NCBI RefSeq assembly: GCF_003234115.2
Contig: NZ_CP126251.1
Location: 682,001-746,000, forward strand
Length of the DNA stretch: 64,000 nt
From: Curtobacterium sp. MCPF17_002
GTDB lineage: Bacteria; Actinomycetota; Actinomycetes; Actinomycetales; Microbacteriaceae
Direction: 5' to 3'
Made by a program: the position numbers and the translations under genes. Position 1 is the stretch's first letter. Each line of letters begins with the position of its first letter. Below the pieces are notes generated by a model. It saw only the letters and a list, made by a program, of their open reading frames with translations. It had not been told where the DNA came from and made no database searches. Shown one piece after another: positions 9,221 through 16,352 of the stretch.

Positions 9221-10321
9221 ATGCCCAACCCCTACGCAGAGGCCGGCGTCGACACCGCTGCCGGTGACCTCGCCGTCGAGCTCATGAAGTCCGCCGTCGC
9301 GGCGACCCACAACCCGTCCGTGCTGGGCGGTGTCGGTGGGTTCGCAGGACTCTACGACGTCTCGTTCCTGAAGGACTTCGAACGTCCGCTGCTCGCGACC
9401 TCGACCGACGGCGTCGGTACGAAGGTCGCCATCGCGCAGGCGATCGACAAGCACGACACCATCGGCCAGGACCTCGTCGGCATGGTCGTCGACGACATCG
9501 TCGTGGTCGGGGCGAAGCCGCTCTTCATGACCGACTACATCGCGTGCGGCCGGGTCGTCCCCGCCCGCATCGCCGACATCGTCGCCGGGATCGCGCGCGG
9601 CTGCGCGGACACCGGCACCGCGCTGGTCGGCGGCGAGACCGCTGAGCACCCCGGTCTCCTCGGACCGGACGACTACGACGTGGCCGGCGCCGCGGTGGGC
9701 GCGGTCGAGGCCGGATCGCAGCTCGGCGCGCACCTCGTGCAGGACGGCGACGTCGTGCTCGCGATCGAGTCGTCGGGGCTGCACTCGAACGGGTACTCGC
9801 TCGTGCGCCACATCCTGGCAACGCGGGACATCGGCTTCACCGACCAGCTGCCGGAGTTCGGCGCGTCCGTCTCCGTCGGCGAGGCGTTGCTCGAGCCGAC
9901 CCGCCTCTACACGTCGCCGCTGCTGGCGCTCCTCGAGCAGCACCCGGGTGCCGTGCACTCGCTGTCGCACGTGACCGGTGGGGGCATCGCGGCGAACCTG
10001 GCACGCGTGCTGCCCGTCGGCTCGTGGGTCGAGGTCGACCGCTCCACGTGGCAGCCCCTGCCCGTCTTCCGGGTGCTCGCCGACATGGCCGGCACCCCGA
10101 TCGAGGACACCGAGGGCACCTGGAACCTCGGGATCGGCATGTTCGCCGTGGTCTCCGCCGCCGCTGCCACCGACGTCATCGCGTCGCTCGGCGCCGCGGG
10201 GATGCCGTCGTGGCCCGTGGGCACGATCGCCACCTCGGAGCGCGACCTGGCCGGGTTCGAGCAGGGTGCGAAGGGTGTCGACGGCGGCGCCGTGCGGCTC
10301 GTCGGGAGCTACGCGGGCTGA
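9221..10321 (+). CDS. purM: Phosphoribosylformylglycinamidine cyclo-ligase (AIR synthetase)
   Basis: PurM closes the imidazole ring of AIR using ATP. The 366-residue protein shows the family landmarks NPSVLGGVGGFAGLYD, STDGVGTKVAIA, VGMVVDDIVVVGAKPLFMTDY and HVTGGGIAANLARVLP. The ATG at 9221 has GCGGAGG (9207-9213) seven bases upstream. In many actinobacteria purF, purM and a DUF3073 gene stand in that order on one strand; here purF is inverted and an acyltransferase gene separates purM from DUF3073. Confidence 0.95.
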   Translation: MPNPYAEAGVDTAAGDLAVELMKSAVAATHNPSVLGGVGGFAGLYDVSFLKDFERPLLATSTDGVGTKVAIAQAIDKHDTIGQDLVGMVVDDIVVVGAKPLFMTDYIACGRVVPARIADIVAGIARGCADTGTALVGGETAEHPGLLGPDDYDVAGAAVGAVEAGSQLGAHLVQDGDVVLAIESSGLHSNGYSLVRHILATRDIGFTDQLPEFGASVSVGEALLEPTRLYTSPLLALLEQHPGAVHSLSHVTGGGIAANLARVLPVGSWVEVDRSTWQPLPVFRVLADMAGTPIEDTEGTWNLGIGMFAVVSAAAATDVIASLGAAGMPSWPVGTIATSERDLAGFEQGAKGVDGGAVRLVGSYAG

Positions 10322-10420
10322 CGAGCGCAGCGCTTCGCGGCGTCGATGCGGCGCTCTGCGGCGTACATGTCGTATCCACAGGATGCACGATATTTGAGTA
10401 TTGCCGTATAGCGTTGCGGG

Positions 10421-12559
10421 ATGTCCCGACGCGCAACGACCTTCCGTGACGACATCCTCGCGTCGCGGGGGTGGTTCGCGGCGCTGATCGTCGTCTACCA
10501 CCTGTGGGCCGTCCCGAACGGAGGCCCCGTCGGCATCGACCTGTTCTTCGTCATCTCCGGGTACCTGATCACCCGTCAGCTCGTCGACGAACGCGCCCGC
10601 ACCGGCCGGATCTCGCTCGTCGCGTTCGTCGCCAGGCGGATCCGGCGGATCGCGCCCGTGGCCGTGCTCGTGATCGTCGTCACCGTGCTGGCTGCGGCGC
10701 TCCTCTGGTACCTGCCGCGGGCGATCGTCGTCGCCGGGGACGGCCTCAGCGCGATGGCACTCGTCGCGAACTGGCACTTCATCGCGGAGCAGCACTCCTA
10801 CCTCGAGCCGAGCGGCACACCGTCGCCGCTGGAACACACGTGGTCGCTCTCGGTCGAGGAGCAGTTCTACCTGGTGTGGCCGGTGCTCGTGGTCCTCGCG
10901 ACGCTGGCGGTCCGCACCGGAGACCGCCGGAAGGTCGTCGCCCGCGTCGTCGTGCTCGCCGTGATCGCGCTCGCGCTGACCGCCGCCTACTCGGCCTGGC
11001 GCACCGCCACCGCGCCCGACGCCGCGTACTTCGACACCATCGCCCGCAGCTGGGAGTTCATCCCCGGGATCATCGCCGGCGCGCTCTCCGTGACGATCGA
11101 CCGGATCGACGTCCGGGTCCGGACCCTCATCGGATCGCTCGGCTTCGTGCTCCTCGCCGTCTCCGCGTTCGTGCTCGACCCGACGACGGGCTTCCCGTGG
11201 CCCGGAGCGGTGCCGAGCGTCCTCGGTGCCACGCTCTTCGTCGCCTTCGGCGTGCACGGCACCTGGGCACTCCGGGTCCTCACGATCCGCCCGGCGATGT
11301 ACCTCGGGAAGATCTCGTACCCGCTGTACCTCTGGCACTTCCCCATCGCGATCATGCTGCCCCTGGCGTTCGGGCGCGGGGTGCCGGTGCTCGTGGCCGC
11401 CGTGCTGCTGTCGGTGCTCCTCGCGGACTTGACGTCCCGGTGGCTCGAGACCCCGGTCCTCCGCAGTCGATGGCTCCGGAGCTGGATGACCGGCGAGCAC
11501 CGGCCGCTCCGGGTCGCCGGCGCGGTGGTCCGACGTCCGTCCCGCCACGTCGTCCGGGCCGCGTTGGCCGGAGTGACGCTGGTGGTCGTGGTCGGCGCCG
11601 TCGGTGCGGTCGCGGACCGTGGGCAGGTCCGAGCGACCGCGGCCGTGGCGTCCGCCGTCGGACAGGTGCGTGCGCCGGCGGTCCACCCGTGGTCGGACGC
11701 CGAGGAACTCGAGCGCGCCGTCGACGCCGCCGTCACGGCGGACCGCTGGCCGGGCGACCTGCAACCGGGGCTCGACCGGGCGTTCACGACGACGATCTCC
11801 GCACACTTCGACGAGGTCAGCGGCTGCCGGTTCTGGGCCGGTACCGACCCGGCAGAACTGCGCCCGTGCGACGACGGCCCGGAGACGGCTGATCGGACCC
11901 TGCTGCTCATCGGTGACTCGACCGCGGCGGCCTGGGCTCCCGGGGTCGCGGACGCGTTCGTGCCCGAAGGCTGGCGAGTCCGGACGCTGTCCTTCTCGGC
12001 GTGCTCGCCGTTCTCCGTCCCGAAGCCGGTGACCCGTGACGAGGAGCCGTCCGGCGACGGCGGTGGCGCGTCCAACGCCTGCGATGCCGCTCGTGCCGCT
12101 CAGCTCGCGCTCGCCGCCGAGGACGCACCCGACCTCGTGGTGCTCTCCACCGGCGGTGAGACGTGGACCGAGCTAGCCGCCATGGTCGCGCACGACGACC
12201 GCGAACGCTTCCGGCAGGACTGGTCGGACGCCGTGCGCGAGCGGGTCACCGAGTACGAGCAGTTCGCCGAGCGCGTGGTGGTCCTCGGCCCGGCGCCGAA
12301 CGGCCCGCACACGGCCGACTGCGCGGTGCGGACGGCCGGCCCCGAGCGCTGCGAGACGACGTTGCCGCAGGCCGAGGTCGACGCCAGCTGTGCGGTGGGG
12401 GCGGTCGAGTGCGTCGACGTCACGCGGTGGTTCTGCGACGCCGACCGGACGTGCCCGGCGTTCATCGGCGACACGCTCGTGCGCGCTGACCGGTCGCACC
12501 TCACCGAGCGGATGGCGCGGTCGTTGAGCGGCGTGCTCCGCGAGGCCTTGTCCCGCTGA
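10421..12559 (+). CDS. OafA/YrhL-type membrane acyltransferase with C-terminal SGNH domain
   Basis: A 712-residue membrane enzyme. Residues 1-375 hold about ten transmembrane helices of the acyltransferase-3 family, with the extracellular-face motif VGIDLFFVISGYLIT, the basic block VARRIRRIAP and EHTWSLSVEEQFYLVWP. After a linker the secreted-side SGNH hydrolase-like domain (about 440-712) carries LLLIGDSTAA and, near the end, RADRSHLT, matching the GDS and DxxH catalytic boxes. Such two-domain enzymes O-acetylate cell-wall or surface polysaccharides; the substrate is unknown. TAGCGT (10409-10414) lies six bases before the ATG, and the 99-base upstream gap is unusually AT-rich (GATATTTGAGTATTGCC). 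Confidence 0.88.
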   Translation: MSRRATTFRDDILASRGWFAALIVVYHLWAVPNGGPVGIDLFFVISGYLITRQLVDERARTGRISLVAFVARRIRRIAPVAVLVIVVTVLAAALLWYLPRAIVVAGDGLSAMALVANWHFIAEQHSYLEPSGTPSPLEHTWSLSVEEQFYLVWPVLVVLATLAVRTGDRRKVVARVVVLAVIALALTAAYSAWRTATAPDAAYFDTIARSWEFIPGIIAGALSVTIDRIDVRVRTLIGSLGFVLLAVSAFVLDPTTGFPWPGAVPSVLGATLFVAFGVHGTWALRVLTIRPAMYLGKISYPLYLWHFPIAIMLPLAFGRGVPVLVAAVLLSVLLADLTSRWLETPVLRSRWLRSWMTGEHRPLRVAGAVVRRPSRHVVRAALAGVTLVVVVGAVGAVADRGQVRATAAVASAVGQVRAPAVHPWSDAEELERAVDAAVTADRWPGDLQPGLDRAFTTTISAHFDEVSGCRFWAGTDPAELRPCDDGPETADRTLLLIGDSTAAAWAPGVADAFVPEGWRVRTLSFSACSPFSVPKPVTRDEEPSGDGGGASNACDAARAAQLALAAEDAPDLVVLSTGGETWTELAAMVAHDDRERFRQDWSDAVRERVTEYEQFAERVVVLGPAPNGPHTADCAVRTAGPERCETTLPQAEVDASCAVGAVECVDVTRWFCDADRTCPAFIGDTLVRADRSHLTERMARSLSGVLREALSR

Positions 12560-12598
12560 GCGGCCTCGCCGGCCCGGGTGCGGGCCCCGGCGCGGGTG

Positions 12599-12685
12599 TG
12601 ATCGCACTTCGCCGCGGCGCGGGCGCGGTGAGATCGCAGTTCGGCGCGGACCTGATCGGCACAACGTCGCCCGAGTGCGATCTCA
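12599..12685. repeat. Intergenic TGAGATCGCACT inverted-repeat cluster
   Basis: Copies TGATCGCACTTCG (12599-12611) and TGAGATCGCAGTTCGGCG (from 12629) face the inverted copy GAGTGCGATCTCA (12673-12685). These resemble the perfect hairpin at 1479-1539. The cluster follows the acyltransferase stop and lies between convergent genes. Confidence 0.65.
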
Positions 12686-12759
12686 GTGGCCGTTCGTTCG
12701 TGTGCCGGTGCGCCCGCCGTCGGTTGTGTACTCGTGCGCTCGGTTGTGCTGCCGGGAAC

Positions 12760-12793
12760 GAAGAAACGCCGCGTGCCCGGAGGCGCGCGGCGT
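12760..12793 (-). terminator. Rho-independent terminator of the DUF3073 gene
   Basis: On the minus strand the arms ACGCCGCG (12793-12786) and CGCGGCGT (12773-12766) form a stem that is followed directly by TTTCTTC. It lies 15 bases after the DUF3073 stop codon and is one of the few hairpins in the window with a T-rich tail. Confidence 0.75.
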
Positions 12794-12807
12794 GACGACG
12801 AGAGACG

Positions 12808-13026
12808 TCAGGCGGACTTGTTCTGGTCCTGTTGGGTCTCGAACTCGTCTTCGTCGCCGGAGGGTTCCGGACTGTACTCGTCGCCCCAGCGGTCGACGTA
12901 GTCCTGGTCGGAATGCTGTCCGGCGGAGAGCTCGCGCTCGAGTGCACCGTAGTTCGTCTCCGGGCTGAAGTACTTCAGCTCTCGGGCGACCTTGGTGTGC
13001 TTTGCCTTCTGACGGCCGCGCCCCAT
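12808..13026 (-). CDS. DUF3073 family protein
   Basis: A 72-residue protein with a basic N-terminus (MGRGRQKAKHTKVARELKYF) and a very acidic C-terminus (EYSPEPSGDEDEFETQQDQN). This matches the actinobacterial DUF3073 family, which is conserved downstream of purM in many genera and has no known function. The basic-acidic split suggests a nucleic-acid or ribosome contact, but this is only inference. A G-rich GAGGGGG stands about five bases before the ATG. The neighbour on the other side, at 13187, is divergent. Confidence 0.88.
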   Translation of the reverse strand: MGRGRQKAKHTKVARELKYFSPETNYGALERELSAGQHSDQDYVDRWGDEYSPEPSGDEDEFETQQDQNKSA

Positions 13027-13186
13027 GCGTGACCCCCTCGTGATCGGCTCTGGTCCGGTCCTGGCGGGTGAAGGAGGATCACTCGGGGAACTGGACGATT
13101 CGTGGTTTGAAATCTGCCGATCACTCTACCATGTACCCCGATCTGGACGTCGCCGCGACGGCTCCGCGCACAGGAGAATCGAAGTG

Positions 13187-14302
13187 ATGACCGAACCCCT
13201 CGAAACACCAGCAGACCAGCACGCCCGCGTGGTCGTGATCGGTGCCGGGCAAGCGGGTCTCTCGGTGGGATACCACCTGCGTCGCCTCGGGCTCGTGCCC
13301 GGGAGCGACATGGTCGTCCTCGACCGCGCGCCGAGCACCGGTGGGGCGTGGCAGTTCCGGTGGGAAGCCCTGCGACTGGGTGCGGCGCACCGCGTGCACG
13401 ACCTGCCCGGGATGCGGGCGATGGGACTGCAGTTCGACGACGCCGACCGCTCCCGGCCCGCCCGTGATGTCGTGTCCGAGTACTACCGACGGTTCGAGCA
13501 GCACTACGACCTGCGGGTCCGCCGCCCCGTCGCGGTGTCATCCGTTTCCCGCATCGGTGACGGATCGCTCTGTGTCACGACCCGGACGCCCGACGGTACC
13601 GAGGCCCGGATCCGTGCAGAGGTCGTCGTGAACGCCTCCGGCACGTGGGGCACCCCCTTCATGCCGTGGTACCCCGGCCGCGACGTCTTCGCCGGCCGGC
13701 AGCTCGACACCACGGAGTACCGGAGCGCCGCCGAGTTCGCCGGCCAGGACGTCGTCGTCGTCGGCGGTGGAACGAGCGCCATCGGGTTTCTGCTCGAGCT
13801 CGACGGGGTGGCCCGCTCGACGCGGTGGTTCACACGGCGCCCGGTCCTCTGGGCGGACACGACGTCACTCGACCTCGAGTCGGCGGTCGCCGCCGTGGAC
13901 GAACAGGACCGAGCAGCCCGCGCCGGTGAGGTTCTGCCGAGCATCGTCAGCGGTACCGGCGTCCCGGTCTCCCGACGGATCCGGGCCGGAATCGACCGAG
14001 GGGTGCTCCAGGACGAGCCGATGTTCCGACGGATCGACGAGTCCGGTGTGATCACGGCCGACGGCAGGCACGTGCACGCCGACGCGATCATCTGGGCCAC
14101 GGGGTTCCGAGCCGACCTGCGGCACCTCGCCCCGTTGCACCTGCGGACAGCGGCCGGCGGCGTGGTCGTCGAGGACGGGCGTGCGGCGGACGAGCCGCGG
14201 TTGTTCCTGGCGGGCTACGGGCCGCAGGCCTCGACGATCGGGGCGAACCGCGCCGGACGGCTCATCGCCCGCCAGGTGATGGACGAGCTCCGGGGCGCCT
14301 GA
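13187..14302 (+). CDS. Flavin-dependent monooxygenase-like NAD(P)/FAD oxidoreductase
   Basis: A 371-residue soluble flavoprotein. The FAD-binding Rossmann motif is VVVIGAGQAGLSVGYHL (Gly19, Gly21, Gly24) and the second nucleotide-binding motif is DVVVVGGGTSAIGF near residue 188. The C-terminal ATGFR motif is IIWATGFRADL. The layout matches CzcO/FMO-type monooxygenases, but the usual FxGxxxH signature reads FAGRQLDTTEY, so its histidine is missing and the true reaction is uncertain. The ATG at 13187 has AGGAG (13172-13176) upstream; the open frame runs back to 13025 but lacks family similarity there. Confidence 0.8.
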   Translation: MTEPLETPADQHARVVVIGAGQAGLSVGYHLRRLGLVPGSDMVVLDRAPSTGGAWQFRWEALRLGAAHRVHDLPGMRAMGLQFDDADRSRPARDVVSEYYRRFEQHYDLRVRRPVAVSSVSRIGDGSLCVTTRTPDGTEARIRAEVVVNASGTWGTPFMPWYPGRDVFAGRQLDTTEYRSAAEFAGQDVVVVGGGTSAIGFLLELDGVARSTRWFTRRPVLWADTTSLDLESAVAAVDEQDRAARAGEVLPSIVSGTGVPVSRRIRAGIDRGVLQDEPMFRRIDESGVITADGRHVHADAIIWATGFRADLRHLAPLHLRTAAGGVVVEDGRAADEPRLFLAGYGPQASTIGANRAGRLIARQVMDELRGA

Positions 14303-14487
14303 CCTCGCACCGTGCGAGGGTCGGCGCGGACGGTGCGAGGTTCCCGACGTGGTGCGAGCCGCGCTGGCTCGCACGGGGTCGGGAACCTTGCACCGTTGCG
14401 TGCGCCGGACTCGGGCGCAGCCGCGCGACCTCGCACGGTGCGAGGGAGGGCCGCTGGGCGGCACCACGGACCTCGCACGGTGCGAGG
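14303..14487. repeat. Four copies of a CCTCGCACnGTGCGAGG palindrome, with a nested hairpin
   Basis: The 17-base palindrome occurs at 14303-14319, 14429-14445 and 14471-14487. A related, larger hairpin pairs CGGTGCGAGGTTCCCGAC (14331-14348) with 14378-14395 (17 of 18 bases) and contains an inner stem GTGCGAGCC/GGCTCGCAC (14352-14374). The array starts on the base after one stop codon and ends seven bases before the convergent DoxX stop. Confidence 0.85.
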
Positions 14488-14494
14488 GAGCGCG

Positions 14495-14935
14495 TCAGGC
14501 GGGGATGGGCTCCTGCGCGCCACGACGACGCCGGGATGCGCGCAGCACCACGGCATCGAGCGAGAACCGACCCGGCCCGGTGAGCGCCACCGCGAGGGAC
14601 GCCACCGCGAGCACGAGCACGTACTCGAACCCGCCGTCCTGCGAGAAGAAGCCCGAGGATGCATGCGCGAGCAGGCCGGCGACGACCATGTCGACCGCGA
14701 GCAGCACCCCCACGATCCGGGTCGCGACGCCGAGCACGAGCAGCACCCCGCCGACGAGTTCGAGTCCCGCGACGAGGGGTGCGGCGATCTCGGCGAACGG
14801 GACGCCCATGCCGGAGAACCCCTGGGTCACGGTGGGGATGCCCTGCGCGAACTTCTGCGCGCCGTGGGCGATGAACACCACCCCGAGGACGATGCGGAGC
14901 GCGGTCAGGCCGATGGAGGTCGTTGTCGTTCGCAT
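14495..14935 (-). CDS. DoxX family membrane protein
   Basis: A 146-residue protein with four hydrophobic helices. The family pattern is IVLGVVFIAHGAQKFAQG, then PFAEIAAPLVAGLELVGGVLLVLG. DoxX proteins are small membrane proteins linked to quinone or thiol redox systems; the precise reaction is not known. An upstream GTG at 14959 exists, but the ATG at 14935 has TAGCTT (minus strand, 14948-14943) seven bases before it and starts closer to the first helix, so it is preferred. Confidence 0.85.
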   Translation of the reverse strand: MRTTTTSIGLTALRIVLGVVFIAHGAQKFAQGIPTVTQGFSGMGVPFAEIAAPLVAGLELVGGVLLVLGVATRIVGVLLAVDMVVAGLLAHASSGFFSQDGGFEYVLVLAVASLAVALTGPGRFSLDAVVLRASRRRRGAQEPIPA

Positions 14936-15026
14936 GTCGCCGAAGCTAACCGGTGACACGTCATCGGTGACCCTCGTCCGGGGGACTGCTCGGAGATCAC
15001 CAGGACCTGTCCAGGCGCGGGGCCGC

Positions 15027-15069
15027 AGAAACGCGGACCCGCGCTCAGGAACGAGCTGCGGGTCCGCGT
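15027..15069 (-). terminator. Rho-independent terminator of the DUF3072 gene
   Basis: ACGCGGACCCGC (15031-15042) and GCGGGTCCGCGT (15058-15069) form a perfect 12-base-pair stem with a 15-base loop. On the minus strand it is followed by TTCTGCGG and lies 13 bases after the DUF3072 stop. Confidence 0.7.
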
Positions 15070-15082
15070 CGACGGAGCGGGG

Positions 15083-15358
15083 TCAGGAATCGGTGCCGCG
15101 TCCGGTCTGCTGCTGCAGGCGGTCGATGTGCTCCGACGCCTCGGCCTTGGTGAGGTCGGCGGGGAGTTCCTCGCCGGCCTCACGGGCGAGGGTGTCGAGG
15201 TAGCTGCGCTGCGGACCGGTCATCGGCTCGTCGCCGGTCACCCAGTCCTCGGGGTCCTTGCTCGCGTCGGTCGAGGGGTCCGGTCGGGGGCCGCCGAGGG
15301 TCTCCGGAGCGGCGTCCGGCTCGGTCGGCGGGGTCTGGTTGGGGTCTACGTCGCTCAT
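15083..15358 (-). CDS. DUF3072 domain-containing small protein
   Basis: A 91-residue protein. The N-terminal half is a disordered Pro/Asp/Glu region, and the C-terminal half (EPMTGPQRSYLDTLAREAGE, then LTKAEASEHIDRLQQQTGR) is the DUF3072 motif, a short helix-turn-helix-like fold of unknown function seen in actinobacteria and alphaproteobacteria. TAGCGT (minus strand, 15371-15366) lies seven bases before the ATG, supporting a leaderless start. It stands alone between DoxX and an unrecognised gene on the same strand. Confidence 0.8.
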   Translation of the reverse strand: MSDVDPNQTPPTEPDAAPETLGGPRPDPSTDASKDPEDWVTGDEPMTGPQRSYLDTLAREAGEELPADLTKAEASEHIDRLQQQTGRGTDS

Positions 15359-15411
15359 GCCGTGGACGCTACGCCGCGCCCCCGACCGGGACCCTCACCG
15401 CGTCGTCCCCC

Positions 15412-15463
15412 GGACGGTGCCGATCGCGACGGACCCGGGACGGTGCCGATCGCGACGGACCCC
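15412..15463. repeat. 26-bp direct repeat
   Basis: GGACGGTGCCGATCGCGACG followed by GACCC occurs twice in tandem, starting at 15412 and 15438. It fills the gap between the DUF3072 start and the next gene's stop and would lie downstream of that gene's stop codon. Confidence 0.7.
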
Positions 15464-15473
15464 GGGAACCGCG

Positions 15474-16229
15474 TCAGGCGGGTACGGCCGTGTACCGCAC
15501 CAGGTCAGGCCCGACCGAGCTCACCGCGATCGGCACGGTCCGCTCACCGCGCCGGATCCAGATCGTCGCGGCCTGCACGTCGATCCGCTCGACCTCGTGC
15601 AGCTCGCCGTCGAGCAGCACGGCAGCGCTGACCTGCACGTGCCCGGCGGCGCCGTGCGGGGGCAGCCCGACGACGTCGTCGCCGAACGCCGGGTACCGCC
15701 CTGGCGACAGGAACGGCGACACCGGGGTGGTGACGATCTCGAACCCCTCCTCGACGGGGCGGACGACCACGAGCCGCACCGCCTGGTCGGTCGGCAGCGG
15801 GACGTCCGCGACCGGAGCCTCGGCCGAACCGGCCAGTGCGCGGAAAGCGGGGCGTCCGTCGGGGGCGAGCCGTGCCTCCAGGCCGTCGATCCGGACCCGG
15901 CCGCGACCGCGCGAATCGGCGTAGGTGCCAGCCTCGATGCCGGAGCGGCGCGCTTCGAGACGGGAGACGACGACCCGGTCCGGGCGGTACCAGTCGCGGA
16001 GGGTGGCGGGGTCCACCCAGCCGATGCTCACGGTGCCGCGGGCGAGCGCTGCCGACTCGTCGGCGGCGCGTTCGTCGATCGCACCCAGCGGGTGCTCGCC
16101 GCGGACGGCGACGAGTCCTTCGTACGGGCCGCCGGCGGAGGGCTCGTGGTCGAGCACCTCGACGCGCTTCGAGACCTTGCCGCCGTGCCCGTCGAACGTG
16201 GCGAAGGTGCGCAGGTCGGAGATGGTCAT
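15474..16229 (-). CDS. Conserved-looking hypothetical soluble protein
   Basis: A 251-residue protein that I do not recognise. It has no signal peptide or membrane helix. It is rich in short beta-like stretches (VRLVVVRPVEEGFEIVTTPV, HVQVSAAVLLDGELHEVERIDVQ), with two Arg/Gly-rich turns. Coding is supported by strong GC bias at third positions and by TAGCAT (minus strand, 16243-16238) eight bases before the ATG at 16229; the frame runs further upstream, but into the repeat region at 16253. A GCCTCCAG sequence at 15874 encodes GLEARLAP and may be a coincidence. No function can be given. Confidence 0.65.
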   Translation of the reverse strand: MTISDLRTFATFDGHGGKVSKRVEVLDHEPSAGGPYEGLVAVRGEHPLGAIDERAADESAALARGTVSIGWVDPATLRDWYRPDRVVVSRLEARRSGIEAGTYADSRGRGRVRIDGLEARLAPDGRPAFRALAGSAEAPVADVPLPTDQAVRLVVVRPVEEGFEIVTTPVSPFLSPGRYPAFGDDVVGLPPHGAAGHVQVSAAVLLDGELHEVERIDVQAATIWIRRGERTVPIAVSSVGPDLVRYTAVPA

Positions 16230-16252
16230 GACGTCAGATGCTACGACGGACG

Positions 16253-16352
16253 GCCACGACGACGCACGACCACGACGACGCACGACCGCGCGAGCACTCG
16301 ACCACGACGACGCACGACCGCATCGAGCACTCGACCACTACGACGCACGACC
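16253..16352. repeat. Direct repeats of CCACGACGACGCACGAC
   Basis: The 17-base unit occurs near 16253, 16270, 16301 and 16334, the last with one change. A longer 32-base unit (GAGCACTCGACCACGACG and its flanks) is repeated twice from about 16288. The array lies between the permease stop and the hypothetical gene at 16229, and its end overlaps the permease C-terminal codons. Confidence 0.75.

Noticed and set aside
12675..12968. Plus-strand frames opposite DUF3073
   Set aside because: They overlap the terminator and the DUF3073 gene, have no start signal and no family.
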